A stretch of DNA of 64,000 nt, from contig CALUEY010000003.1 of NCBI GenBank assembly GCA_944319915.1, positions 62,001 to 126,000 of the forward strand, given 5' to 3'. Source of the DNA: an uncultured Prevotella sp. (GTDB taxonomy: Bacteria; Bacteroidota; Bacteroidia; Bacteroidales; Bacteroidaceae). The notes below the pieces were generated by a model. The model was not told the DNA's origin and did no database searches. It was given only the letters and a program-made list of their open reading frames with translations. The position numbers and the translations under genes are program-made. Shown in pieces: positions 51,001 through 60,612 of the stretch. Position 1 is the first letter of the stretch, and each line of letters opens with the position of its first letter.

Positions 51001-54000
51001 GGCGTTGACTCCCTCGTCATCCGTGTGCTTGAGGGCAACCTCTGGCCGCGTTATGCCTTTGTAAACGACGACCCGAAGACCGCCACGCTCGACATCCTCG
51101 CCATGCAGAGCGGCAAGCCACTGCGCATCGTAGGCGGCTACCACCGCAACGATGCTGAGAGCCGCAGCGTGGTGCGCGACCCGCTCACCTACCGCTCGCA
51201 GCTCAACGGCAACAACGGCGGCGACTCGCTCGAGGAAGGACTCTACCACGTGGTGACAGTGGAGCCGGGCGCAAAGGCCGAGCTTGACGGCTTCCACGTA
51301 ATCAACGGCTACGCCGCCGGGGCGGCGTCGCTCCACTACGGCGCGGGAATGCTCGTGCGCGACGGGGCCGATGTAACCCTCACCAACTGCATCTTCGAGA
51401 ACAACACCGCTGCCGAGGGCGCAGCCATCGATGCCCGCAACGCCAAGCTCACCATGCAGAACTGCGTGGTGAACAACAATACCAACACCAACACGGCTGC
51501 CCCGGTGGTGAACTGCCCCGCAGGAAGCCTCACCATGCAGCACGTGACGATAGTAAACAACATTGGCGCGGCGGTAAAGGATGAGAAATCGCTCAGCGGT
51601 ACCTCGTTCTCAAAGGGCAACACCAGCAAGAACAGCATCGACGACGACAAACTGGCCACCACCGGCGCAGAGGGCGCGGCCAACTTCGCCAACCCCACCA
51701 ACAGGAGCGGCGCCACCCTCGGCTTCGACACCTACCTCGGAGGCTACTCCTCGTTCCGCCCCCTTACAAGCTCTGCCCCCGCCGCCGACCTCATCATCAA
51801 CAAAGGCGGCTCTTCATCCCTCACACACGACATAATGGGCAACGAGCGCAACCTCGGCGGCGTTCCCGACCTCGGCGCTTACGAGGCCGACTTGCCGCGA
51901 GCTGGCAAGGTGATTTATGTCCGCTCGTACAACACGGTGTGGGATGGCGACCGCGAGGAAAGCGATGGTTCGCCGAGCATGGCCCTCTCCACTGCCGGCG
52001 ACGGCTCATCGTGGGAGAATGCAATTAATGGCAATGCCGTCTGCGACTTGCAACGTTCTGGCATCACTGAAACTGATGCTGGCTTTTACATTAATGGCAA
52101 CGGAACGCTTAGGCTATCTTCACTCGCGTATAAAGAATATGGTGACGGTGGAGGTTATGGCCCCACATCGCGTCATTACGATGATTTTTGGAATGGCGTC
52201 AACTCGAAGAATGGTTACGGAGATGCGAACTACCGGTATTTTACCATTAAGAACAACCGTGATGAACGCTATGTAAGCGGTTTGCAATATGCAGTGGAAA
52301 AGGCCGCAGAGGCTAATGCCGATTTGCAGCCCGGTGAGGATTCCGTTGAGGTATGGGTGGCTGCTGGCATTTACACTGATTACAAGGGCTTCGTGATGCG
52401 TGACCGTGTCCGGGTGCTTGGTGGATTTCCAAAGGATGGAATGCCTGGCGAGGGTGACAGAATCCCGTTGCTTTCAGATTACATTCCTGCAAGCTCTGAA
52501 TATGAAACTATCAACAAACGTGACTACGAAACAATACTGCAAATCAGGAAAGAGACACCTGTCACATTTGCCAACGGAGGCAATTCTGCATCCGTAAAAC
52601 AGTGGGTCAACAACCTTGGACAGACGCGTAAGTATGTGCTGTATCAGCCGGATGTCTGCATGCCAACATGGGACAAGGCAGGCGACAGTAACACAGGCGG
52701 AAATGTTTATCGTTACCTCAATGATGCTAACCGTGACCCCAATTATGTTGAATACCGTGGTGTGACGTGGGATGGCTTCACCGTGCGACATGGCTATATA
52801 CGCAGCTATTACTCAAATCGTGATGGCGGAGCTGGCATAAGGGCTTTCCGAGGGGTGACGCTGCAAAACATGGTAATCACCCACAACTGCAATGTACACA
52901 ACAACCGCAACCGTGGCGGTGGCCTTTATATGGATGGCGAGAACAGTCGCATTAACAACAGCTTCATCCTAAATAACTATCTTGGAACTGCGGGCGAGAG
53001 CATGGGCGGGGGCGCTTACATCATCGTGGGTACGGGCTACAACCTTGTGGTGGCCAATAACCATTGTTCCTATTCTGGCGGAGGCTTGTTCATGGAGCGC
53101 GCCTCTTTCTTCAACAACACGGTGGCATACAACAGGGCAAACAATTTTGGCTCCGGCCTTTCGCAGTGGTCTGGTTCCACCGCATCAACAAGGCTTGAGC
53201 TTTACAATTGTATATTTTATGGCAACGAGGGTGCCAGTGTTCTTTTTTCCAATGCTCCCGGAACATTCCAGCCTGCGTATAACTGTTACGTGCAAGGTAC
53301 GATTAGCGGATTGAGTGATAAGTTTAATGGCAACGGCAACTTCACAGGCAGTGATGCCAATTCAAACCCGTTTGCGGGAGCAAGCAACGCCCGTTATAGC
53401 AATGATTATCGTTTGGCCGCTAATAGCTCATGCGTGAACCACGGAACGTTGGAGGCTGGCGATATCGTCATAAACTTGCCCGAGACCGACATGGACTACA
53501 CTGCCCGCATTAAGGACTGTACTGTCGACATCGGCGCATACGAACGAGACAACCAGGACAACACTCAGCCAGAGACGTATGGCAACACGCGGACATATTA
53601 CGTTACGCAGAATGGTGCAGGTACGTCGAGCGGCAACTCGCTCGCCAATGCTGCCTGCGCCGACAAGTTGCAAACCGTGCTCAATGCCGCTGGCGAGTTG
53701 AAGAGAAGCAATCCGCAGCTGGATGTAGTGGTGAAGGTGGCCGGCTACGAGAGCTTCGTTTATCATGCCAACACTCTTGCCGACGACCGCGACCCAGTAA
53801 GCTATAGCTACGTAATTCCTTGCGGTGTCCGTGTAGAGGGCGGCTATAGCGACGAGGATAATAACTGGCGCGATGACGGCAGCCGCGACGTGATGCGCAA
53901 CAAAACCGTGCTCAGCGCGATAAGGCAAGCCACCGAGACCACGCAGGAGGTGCAGGGCTACCATACAGTTACCTTTGAGGAACTGCCCGAAGGGTGGACT

Positions 54001-57000
54001 GGCGGCGAGACCATCATCGACGGCCTGTGGCTCACCGACGGCTCGGCCACGTCGCTGGCCGGAGCAGGCAACCCCAACACGCGGGGTGGCGGTGCCATCG
54101 TTCCCGCCGGGGCGCACGTGAGGAACTGCATCGTTGAGGGCTGCGAGGCCATCGACGGCGGCGGGCTCTACCTGATGCCCGGCGCAACGGTCAGCGGCAC
54201 GGCCGTGCTGCGCAACACCGCCACGAGCGGCGGCGGTATCTATGCCGACAACACCGATGCCGCTGAGGACAGCCGTGCCCACATCATCTCATGCACCATT
54301 GCCGACAACACTGCCGACGACGGCGGCGGCCTCTACCTTGAGGACGGCGCGGCCATGAGCGTTAACACCGTGATTTGGGGCAACGAGGCCCCCTCGGGCC
54401 GCAACGTGAGCGGTGTTGGTACGGAGCGTTTTGCCGACAGTCGCCTTGCCACCGTGTTCGGTGATGTGAACGATGGCGAGTATTATCCATTCAACGACTG
54501 CTTCATTGAGAGCCAGGAGATGCCCTCCGACTTCGAGAACGCCTCCATGACGGGCGACTCCACCGTTTACTTTGCCGACAGCTACCGCCGCTTGAAGGAG
54601 TTCTCGCCCCTCGTGAAGCACGGCGTTAGCGACGCTTATCAAGATGCCCTCGCCACCGAGTTCGGCATCAGCGCGCAGGATGTGCAGTCCATCGACCGCA
54701 GCCAGCAGTTGGAGCGCATCGATGCCGGTGCCTTTGCCTACGATGGCGGCGTGCTGCCCACAAAACACTTCACCCGCCTCTTCGTTTCGCAGACGGCCAA
54801 TGTGAAGCTCAGTGACGAAAGCCAGATGATGAACTACCTTGGCCGCACGTTCTACACCTCGTTCGCCACCATCGACGATGCCCTGGCCTACATCCGACAG
54901 CAGCGTGAGGATGGGCATTACCTCAACACGGAGTTCGAGATTCTCGTGAGCGGCGGCACCTATAAGCCCGCCACGCAGCGCGAGACAACCGCCGACGTGG
55001 CTTACGACCAGCGTCTCTACTCCTTTGCCGTTCCCCATGGGGTGAAGATATATGGAGGTTTCAGCGGCACTGAACTTATCTCTTCCGACGGTGTAGAGAG
55101 CATCAGTTGCGCCGATGGCTCTACCTTGAAGCTTGCAGCCGATGACAACATCTATGACATAATAGATGACCGCGTGTATTCCGACTTCAACCAGAACGGC
55201 ATCAAAGAGGCCTGGGAGCTGGCCAACCAGACCATCCTCTCGGGCAACATCAACGTATCGGCCACGGCGAGCAACGTCTACCACGTGGTTTACTCCGATG
55301 CCACCGGCGTAAGCGACCCCATGCCCGTGACGCTCGACGGACTCACCGTGATGAACGGCGAAACGAGCAATGTGCTTTCAGAAGTATCGCAGAGCAACGA
55401 GCAGGGCCGTGGCGGCGGCATCTATTCCGATGGCGTGGGCTACACGCTCAGCCGCTGCCGACTGATGAACAACTACGGAGTGCGGGGCGGGGCAGTCTTT
55501 GTGCGCGACGCCAGGCTCAACGTAGTGGGCAGCATCTTCGCCGGCAATGGCTGGTCTGCCAACATGACGGCACCAGAGCTTCCTGATATTTCTGGCACTA
55601 CCCAGCCCGCCCGCGGCGGAGCCATCTTCCTTGCGGGCATCAATTATGACGGTACTTCGCTCCATGCAGTAAACTCGCTCTTCGTGAACAACGAGACCAC
55701 AGGGCAGGGCGGTGCCATAGGCACAAACTTCGCCGAGGGCGTTATCACCAACGTAGACCCGCGGCTCGACATCATTAACTGTACCTTCGCCCGCAACAAG
55801 GCCCAGACCAATGCCGTGCTCTACAACCACAACGGCAAGAGCCACATCACCAACACCCTCATCTGGGGCAACGAAAGCCAAGGCTATGACACAGAGACCG
55901 ACGCAGCCCACGTAGCCATCAGCTACTCGGCTTCCGACTACGATTATAAGGGATTGTTCGTCCAAGACGACGCAAACTACAACATCCTGCTCGACAAAGA
56001 AAACAACTCACCATCCGGCCCGCGCTTCGTCAAGCCAGCTGCCACGGCGGGCATTGGCGGCAACGATGCCACCGACCTTTGGAACCCTGCCGCCATATCG
56101 GTTGTCACCGATGCCGGCAACGGGCAGATGAACACAGATGACAATATTACAGGTGCGTATGGAAATTGGTTTGGCGGTGCAGGGCTTGTTGGCTATGCCG
56201 ACCAATACATGGGTACTCCTGATTATCTGCGCTACTCCGGTCCGGTAGACCCGAAAACCGGCAAAACAGGCGCCTGCCCCATTGACATCGGTGCTTACGA
56301 GTATCAGTATGTGTCTAACTTCCAGACCATGACCGCCATCTACGTGGCCACCGAGGATGCCGGCAACCGCAGCGGCAACAGTTGGGCAAACGCCACGAGC
56401 GACCTGCGCGGTGCCATCGCCGGAGCCTCCAACCCGGCGCAGAATGACGGCACCCGCACCATATATGTGCGCGATGGCGACTACTCGCTGCCGCGCCTCT
56501 CGGCCAGGCAGGCTTACGTTCTGTTGATGGCCAAGAGCGACCTTTCCGACTCGCTCGTCATCAAAGGCTCTTGCACCGGCGTGGCCCATACGCAGGACTT
56601 CGGCAACCAGACCGTGGTGCGCAACCACCCGAATGCTGGCAAGGCTGAAAATCTGTTCAGCGTGAATGCGAACGAGAAGGTCGTGGTGATAGAGGGCTTT
56701 ACGTTCATCAATGGCGATGGGCGTGGCATGGAAGTAGCCACTGATGCAGACGGCACGTTCACCCTGAAGAACGGCGCACTGCGCGCCAACGGTACCGATG
56801 GTATGCACATCGGCACCAACAACGGCTCTGTGCTCATTTACAACACCCTCTTTGCCGACAACGCCCAGGCTGGTCTCACCCCCAATGGCACAACCACGCT
56901 CGTGAACACCACCTTCGCCAACAACGGCACAGACCTCCAAAATCTCTCAGCCCTCTCAATCTACAACACAGTCTCCTGGAACAACAAGGCTAACAACATC

Positions 57001-59598
57001 TCGTCGAGCGAAGATAACCACAACCGTGCGTTCGGCCTTACTGGCAACGACGAGGCAGCCCGCGAGAACAACGAGGACATAATGAACGGGCCCAATTTCC
57101 GCGACCCGCTCAATGCCGACAAAGAGAGCCGCGACTACCGCATACGCCCGAGCCTGACGCTGCTTAACAAGGGCGGCAACAGGCATTATACTGATAATGT
57201 GCAGGGCATTGCGGACGGCAACATCCCCGACACCGAGCGCGACCTTGCGGGCAGCCCGCGCCTCACCGACGGCTCGATTGACATCGGCGCCTACGAGTAC
57301 GAGGCTCCGCTGCGCCCGATTATCTACGTAAAGGCCGACGTGGTGGCCGACGATGCCGACGGCAGCAGCTGGGCAAAGGCCTTGGACGACCTTCAGGGAG
57401 CTGCCGACCTTGCAGGCATCTACGCCAACAACAACCCGGGCGAGAGCGGCTATGTGTTCGTGCATAATAACATCGACGGTCAGTCGCTGCGCCTCACGCT
57501 GCCCAATACCAAGGTGTATGGCGGCATGAACGACGAGCAGACCACTGCCATATCGCAGGCTGATGATGGCTCGTGGACTGGCGTTGCCGAGGCCGTGGGC
57601 GGCTTGCTCTCCGCCCGCAGCGGTCTGCTTGAGCGCACAAACCGCACCAAGCTCAGCACTGTCTTGGTAAATGCTGATGCCGCGGTGGCCGACGGCTTCG
57701 AGGTCAATGGCAATGCCAGTGTCACCAACGGCTATCTCTCCACGTCGATAGTGAACGGTAATGTGAACGGTGTAGCCGATGGCATACTCTACAATACGCT
57801 TGTTTATGGCGTAGTGAAAAGCGTCAAGGCAGTAAACGTAACTGCCAAGGGTGCGATAACAGCAGCCGATGGTAGCGCAAACAACCGCAGTGCGGTGACT
57901 GAGACTGAGACCAACACTTACGTTACCGCCCCGCACTGGAACTACCAGCTCATGGAGACATCTGACAGCATAGACCACGAGGGCAATGATAACGACATTA
58001 CCAATGCTTGCATCGATACCGTAGGCCACAGCCGCGACATTGCGGGCAACAAGCGCATACGCATACGCAACACGGTTGACAACGGTTGCTTCGAGACGTG
58101 GGATTTGAAGGACGGCGGCGAGGTGACTGCCGAAGACTATCCCCACGGCCAGTCGGTGGTCTACGTGCGCAGCGGCAAGGAACTGCTGCTCAACCGCGAC
58201 TACACCGCCGCCTCGCCGTTCAATCCCGGTGTGCTGCTGCTTGAGCACCGCGCCGGACTGCGCGGCAACGGAAAGAACATCGGCCTCGGCAATGTAATCG
58301 TGGAGCGCAGCGTGGCGCAGGGTGGCATCGACATGGCTTACGTGCCGTTTGAAGTGAGTACATTCGAGAATGGCTCAGCCCTGCCCGTGAAGTATTACGA
58401 CGGGGCAGCGCGCGCCGCCTACGACTATACCTTCGACAGTGCCGACGGCAAGGCATGGACTGACGCCACCGCCTACGGCCGCACGGGTCTGCTGATAGAC
58501 AACAGCCAAGGTTCTGCCGATGCCCGCGTGCGCTTCGTTGGCCAGGGCGACAATGTGTATGCCGAGGGGCCGGGCATGAATGCGCCCAAGCAGGTGACGC
58601 TGGCCTACAACAACTTCAACGAGCCGTGGGCTACGCCCGCCGATGGCGGCAACCGCTTTACCCACAAGGAGAACATGAGCTGGAACCTCTTCGGCTCGCC
58701 TTACCTCTGCGCCATGAACTATGCCGACATGGAGTATGGCCGCGTTATCTATGGTCACAACGGCAGCAACTACGTTACGCTGAACACCACCGAGGCTAAC
58801 GAGAACGGCTACATCCCCGCAGGCGATGCCGTGTTCACCCAGACCGCCACGCTGAAGTCAGCCGGCGAGACGTTCGACGTGGCTCAGCCTGATAATGTTC
58901 CTACTGGTGAACCTTACGGCGGCATGACTGCACTACAGCTCACCGTGGCTGCTGCGGGCGACACGCGCGCAACCGAGGTTGGTGGCAGCGATGTGCTGCA
59001 GCTCAATGCCGTGGAGGCCGCTGCTGCCCGCACCGACTTCGACCCGTCGGTCGACGGCGTGAAGTGGATGGCAGACTCTACAGCCCAGATATTCGCTGCG
59101 CGCGGCACGGGCCGCTACTCGCTCCTCTCGGCGGTTAGCCGCGAGGGCGAGGTGGCCGTGGGCCTGAGCCTGCCTGAGGCGGGTATGTACACCATAGCCC
59201 TGCCCGATGACTGCCCTGCCGATGGCTATGAGGCCGTGGAGTTGCACGATGCTGCCACGGGCCGTACCGCCGACCTCTTGGAGGGTGGCTACGATTTCTC
59301 CGTAGCTGAGGCCGGCGAGGTGAACGGACGGTTCACCGTTAGCTTCAGGCGCATGGCCGACGACCGCATGGCCGACGCCATCCGCATCTGGTCGCCTGCC
59401 GCTGCTACAGTGGCCGTGACCGGCCTTGCAGAGGGCGACGTGGTGCGAGTGTTCTCTGCCTCGGGTGTGATGGCTGCGCAGGGCGTGGCCGCAGGCTCTA
59501 CGCTCCGCCTCGCCGCCCCGGTATCGGGCGTGGCCGTAGTAGAGATTGTTAGAGGCGAGGAGAGCGTAAAGACGGGGAAAGTAAGAGTGAAGAATTAA
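48028..59598 (+). CDS. Giant secreted beta-helix adhesin-like protein, eight modules
   Basis: A 3856-residue protein of one uninterrupted frame. After a signal peptide it consists of eight modules, each opening with a strand such as YVRPGGTGSGTSWADA and a following 'AI/DDL' helix, then parallel beta-helix repeats rich in Asn-Asn-Thr and Gly-Gly-Gly (NNTARNGAA, GGGLYMDGENS). Modules start near residues 25, 434, 935, 1293, 1855, 2249, 2769 and 3097. Most close with a D-I-G-A-Y-E motif, the mark of 'choice-of-anchor Q' domains; the last closing is degenerate. A C-terminal region without helix repeats (from about 3330) ends in a sorting tail-like domain (VFSASGVMAAQGVAAG, VEIVRGEESVKTGK). Residues about 1331-1810 are lower in GC than the rest. 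Likely a surface adhesin or very large fimbrial partner. Confidence 0.8.
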   Translation: MKKVFRFLCVMMITVLFPMGAQATRYYVTVDAPPEGTGASWNDAMPLDTAISRAVAGDELWLMGYADGGREYSYVVPKEGYELKAGVRLYGGFAGTEASIDGRAVIDGKAYRMTYRTVLTADISRNDTVDATNLIFPANTLRQDNATRVLTLNLERTSASGNQNQQSTVVDGITIARGHADGGQGGGILVTGRGVNYEIRRCFFIENYAAEGGALCVAYGVQGGIVDRCGFFNNAAGARGTLSNSGGAISLRGAGTVVNTAVFNNENGGILLSGNNARVINSTVVRNTGSGIDGNSSTQVLNTVVWGNSLLSMTDDARPAFSHSAYPEANPGGTDGTDGNDNVYLAARNNEPDGPHFSSPSVKIGFDTDYRILEQLYPLWTWEPMEATPLVDAGDNGAYTESYFGSADLGGNARQAGKSIDIGAFEYQPMAEGRIRYVRPGGTGSGTSWADAAGNIQAMIDDLADNNPQQLPGEVWVAAGEYEPQSYVISGMNYSASFRMRDGISVYGGFAGTETSKTEREMSGSMPWQFKNTTVLSGAYYDHANLAYADGRWTLTSDSRHVVWFAPMQGEQAFARVTVLDGVTIRGGYAQGNTGLADFMTDCGAGVYIDGENARLQNCIVKENYATGNGGGVWLKDGRVQTSLIYNNNAEAAGGAVYVSGQGLVHRSMLTNNTARNGAAAYLDNSVGDGSIPEYLVLSTCVVTNNTARGNGAVYCARGGVLLQNTIANNNCITATDLTDPNASQTGGIYIDGYALVANSVVWNNRMGSDAQTATNIPMYARNQSVATVRFMYNAMSGVNNAVWNNTLQEQTLSLVDANRGITDNSQTIGPRFATNTGATNYTDDNSLQGKIGVQSDWNSANGTAIDYYWEPIAGSNLWARGMAIGQLPAEVVLAPEIDIEGGLFDQKPAVGAFHVDRSPIVPALERNAENKYNLVIYVDADCTEPDHDGSSWATAYRSVNDAISFFAGLTEDSEVTVLSEGSKQQLDWRRGVDSLVIRVLEGNLWPRYAFVNDDPKTATLDILAMQSGKPLRIVGGYHRNDAESRSVVRDPLTYRSQLNGNNGGDSLEEGLYHVVTVEPGAKAELDGFHVINGYAAGAASLHYGAGMLVRDGADVTLTNCIFENNTAAEGAAIDARNAKLTMQNCVVNNNTNTNTAAPVVNCPAGSLTMQHVTIVNNIGAAVKDEKSLSGTSFSKGNTSKNSIDDDKLATTGAEGAANFANPTNRSGATLGFDTYLGGYSSFRPLTSSAPAADLIINKGGSSSLTHDIMGNERNLGGVPDLGAYEADLPRAGKVIYVRSYNTVWDGDREESDGSPSMALSTAGDGSSWENAINGNAVCDLQRSGITETDAGFYINGNGTLRLSSLAYKEYGDGGGYGPTSRHYDDFWNGVNSKNGYGDANYRYFTIKNNRDERYVSGLQYAVEKAAEANADLQPGEDSVEVWVAAGIYTDYKGFVMRDRVRVLGGFPKDGMPGEGDRIPLLSDYIPASSEYETINKRDYETILQIRKETPVTFANGGNSASVKQWVNNLGQTRKYVLYQPDVCMPTWDKAGDSNTGGNVYRYLNDANRDPNYVEYRGVTWDGFTVRHGYIRSYYSNRDGGAGIRAFRGVTLQNMVITHNCNVHNNRNRGGGLYMDGENSRINNSFILNNYLGTAGESMGGGAYIIVGTGYNLVVANNHCSYSGGGLFMERASFFNNTVAYNRANNFGSGLSQWSGSTASTRLELYNCIFYGNEGASVLFSNAPGTFQPAYNCYVQGTISGLSDKFNGNGNFTGSDANSNPFAGASNARYSNDYRLAANSSCVNHGTLEAGDIVINLPETDMDYTARIKDCTVDIGAYERDNQDNTQPETYGNTRTYYVTQNGAGTSSGNSLANAACADKLQTVLNAAGELKRSNPQLDVVVKVAGYESFVYHANTLADDRDPVSYSYVIPCGVRVEGGYSDEDNNWRDDGSRDVMRNKTVLSAIRQATETTQEVQGYHTVTFEELPEGWTGGETIIDGLWLTDGSATSLAGAGNPNTRGGGAIVPAGAHVRNCIVEGCEAIDGGGLYLMPGATVSGTAVLRNTATSGGGIYADNTDAAEDSRAHIISCTIADNTADDGGGLYLEDGAAMSVNTVIWGNEAPSGRNVSGVGTERFADSRLATVFGDVNDGEYYPFNDCFIESQEMPSDFENASMTGDSTVYFADSYRRLKEFSPLVKHGVSDAYQDALATEFGISAQDVQSIDRSQQLERIDAGAFAYDGGVLPTKHFTRLFVSQTANVKLSDESQMMNYLGRTFYTSFATIDDALAYIRQQREDGHYLNTEFEILVSGGTYKPATQRETTADVAYDQRLYSFAVPHGVKIYGGFSGTELISSDGVESISCADGSTLKLAADDNIYDIIDDRVYSDFNQNGIKEAWELANQTILSGNINVSATASNVYHVVYSDATGVSDPMPVTLDGLTVMNGETSNVLSEVSQSNEQGRGGGIYSDGVGYTLSRCRLMNNYGVRGGAVFVRDARLNVVGSIFAGNGWSANMTAPELPDISGTTQPARGGAIFLAGINYDGTSLHAVNSLFVNNETTGQGGAIGTNFAEGVITNVDPRLDIINCTFARNKAQTNAVLYNHNGKSHITNTLIWGNESQGYDTETDAAHVAISYSASDYDYKGLFVQDDANYNILLDKENNSPSGPRFVKPAATAGIGGNDATDLWNPAAISVVTDAGNGQMNTDDNITGAYGNWFGGAGLVGYADQYMGTPDYLRYSGPVDPKTGKTGACPIDIGAYEYQYVSNFQTMTAIYVATEDAGNRSGNSWANATSDLRGAIAGASNPAQNDGTRTIYVRDGDYSLPRLSARQAYVLLMAKSDLSDSLVIKGSCTGVAHTQDFGNQTVVRNHPNAGKAENLFSVNANEKVVVIEGFTFINGDGRGMEVATDADGTFTLKNGALRANGTDGMHIGTNNGSVLIYNTLFADNAQAGLTPNGTTTLVNTTFANNGTDLQNLSALSIYNTVSWNNKANNISSSEDNHNRAFGLTGNDEAARENNEDIMNGPNFRDPLNADKESRDYRIRPSLTLLNKGGNRHYTDNVQGIADGNIPDTERDLAGSPRLTDGSIDIGAYEYEAPLRPIIYVKADVVADDADGSSWAKALDDLQGAADLAGIYANNNPGESGYVFVHNNIDGQSLRLTLPNTKVYGGMNDEQTTAISQADDGSWTGVAEAVGGLLSARSGLLERTNRTKLSTVLVNADAAVADGFEVNGNASVTNGYLSTSIVNGNVNGVADGILYNTLVYGVVKSVKAVNVTAKGAITAADGSANNRSAVTETETNTYVTAPHWNYQLMETSDSIDHEGNDNDITNACIDTVGHSRDIAGNKRIRIRNTVDNGCFETWDLKDGGEVTAEDYPHGQSVVYVRSGKELLLNRDYTAASPFNPGVLLLEHRAGLRGNGKNIGLGNVIVERSVAQGGIDMAYVPFEVSTFENGSALPVKYYDGAARAAYDYTFDSADGKAWTDATAYGRTGLLIDNSQGSADARVRFVGQGDNVYAEGPGMNAPKQVTLAYNNFNEPWATPADGGNRFTHKENMSWNLFGSPYLCAMNYADMEYGRVIYGHNGSNYVTLNTTEANENGYIPAGDAVFTQTATLKSAGETFDVAQPDNVPTGEPYGGMTALQLTVAAAGDTRATEVGGSDVLQLNAVEAAAARTDFDPSVDGVKWMADSTAQIFAARGTGRYSLLSAVSREGEVAVGLSLPEAGMYTIALPDDCPADGYEAVELHDAATGRTADLLEGGYDFSVAEAGEVNGRFTVSFRRMADDRMADAIRIWSPAAATVAVTGLAEGDVVRVFSASGVMAAQGVAAGSTLRLAAPVSGVAVVEIVRGEESVKTGKVRVKN

Positions 59599-59676
59599 GA
59601 GTGAAGAATTAAGAATTAAGAGTGAAGAATTAAGAATTAAGAGTGAAGAATGAAGAATTAAGAGTGAAGAATTAAG

Positions 59677-59726
59677 AAAGGCAAGCCCTTCCCGAAGCAC
59701 AGTTGCGGGAAGGGCTTGCCTTTTTT
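59677..59726 (+). terminator. Terminator after the giant adhesin gene
   Basis: A perfect 18-bp stem (59677-59694 with 59706-59723) and 11-nt loop, followed by TTTTTT (59721-59726). It is preceded by an AT-rich AGAGTGAAGAATTAAGAATT array running from the stop codon (59584-59676). Confidence 0.85.
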
Positions 59727-59853
59727 GTTGGGAGGTTTGGGAGGTTTGGGAGTAATGGGAGAACTGTGAGTACTGGGAATATGCGAGCCACGCCCTGCCA
59801 TACTTGCATTTGTCTTAACTCCTTGACTCCTTAACTCCTTAACTCCTTGACTC

Positions 59854-60420
59854 CTAACGCCCTAAATTCTTAATTTTTACAGGCTTTGGGGCTGTTAGCA
59901 GGGGCGTGCAGCCCTTGAAGCCGGAGGCGATATAGGAGCGGCAGAGGGTGGTGTCGGTGCGGGCCTCGGCGGCGGTGATGGGCAGCGAATACATCTCGGT
60001 GAAGGGGTTGCGGTCAGTGATGTGGGCCATGAGGGTGGCGCGGTCGGGTGCTTCGGGCAGTGCGGCGTATTGCTCGTAGGTGTAGTCGAGGAACACGGTG
60101 TTGGGCGTTATGCCTCGGCGGTCGAGCAGGTAGCCATGGCCAAGGGGCAGCGGCTTTTGCTCGGCGTTGCGCAGGTCGGCGGGGTCGGGGTAGGAGGTGA
60201 TGCGCGTGCGGTTGGCGTTCATCGTGACAGGCACGTTGTTGGTGTAGTCGCGCGCCGTGCGGTAGACAACCGCTGCCGGGCGCGCCATGTTAGGAGAGCT
60301 TGTGCTGCCGATGGTGGCAGAGGCAATAGCGTCGAGGTGGCGGGGTGATGTAGTGGCTTTGTTGCCGGAGCAGGCCGCCGCTATTGCGCCGGCTGCGAGG
60401 ATGGGGAATAGGGGTTTCAT
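59854..60420 (-). CDS. Small lipoprotein of unknown function
   Basis: A 188-residue protein with a lipoprotein signal (ILAAGAIAAACSGNKATTS, lipobox Cys near residue 17), so it is probably outer-membrane bound. The mature part contains VYRTARDYTNNVPVTMN, ITSYPDPADLRN, LGHGYLLDRRGITPNTVFLDY and YEQYAALPEAPDRATLMAHI, a pattern seen in uncharacterised Bacteroidetes proteins; I do not recognise a function. ATG 60420 is chosen because the open frame upstream to 60576 is made of the repeat array. It follows the C10 protease gene on the same strand across a composite spacer. Confidence 0.7.
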   Translation of the reverse strand: MKPLFPILAAGAIAAACSGNKATTSPRHLDAIASATIGSTSSPNMARPAAVVYRTARDYTNNVPVTMNANRTRITSYPDPADLRNAEQKPLPLGHGYLLDRRGITPNTVFLDYTYEQYAALPEAPDRATLMAHITDRNPFTEMYSLPITAAEARTDTTLCRSYIASGFKGCTPLLTAPKPVKIKNLGR

Positions 60421-60612
60421 GATGCTGTCTTTTCTTATTGGGCTTATTGGGCCTATTGGGCTTATAGAACCTATAGGACTAATAGGACTAATAGGGCTTA
60501 ATAGGACTAATAGGTTGTTATGACAGAAAAAGCTCCGCCCAGCCACGAGGACTACCACGCGGAAAGGCGGAGCCAATTCTTAATTCATAATTTCTAATTC
60601 TTAATTCTTAAC
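60421..60612 (-). repeat. Composite spacer element on the minus strand
   Basis: Read on the minus strand: AT-rich TTAAGAATTAGAAATTATG after the protease stop (60577-60612), a hairpin GGCTCCGCC with GGCGGAGC (60529-60575), then a 9-nt array of CCTATTAGT and CCCAATAGG type units (60434-60514), ending 13 nt before the lipoprotein ATG. The order and orientation match the plus-strand elements. Confidence 0.8.

Noticed and set aside
48499..59700. Many long minus-strand open frames opposite the giant adhesin gene
   Set aside because: They have Val/His/Gly/Ala-rich, low-complexity products typical of antisense frames in GC-rich genes, no recognisable domains, and they disappear in the AT-richer block. 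Treated as shadows.
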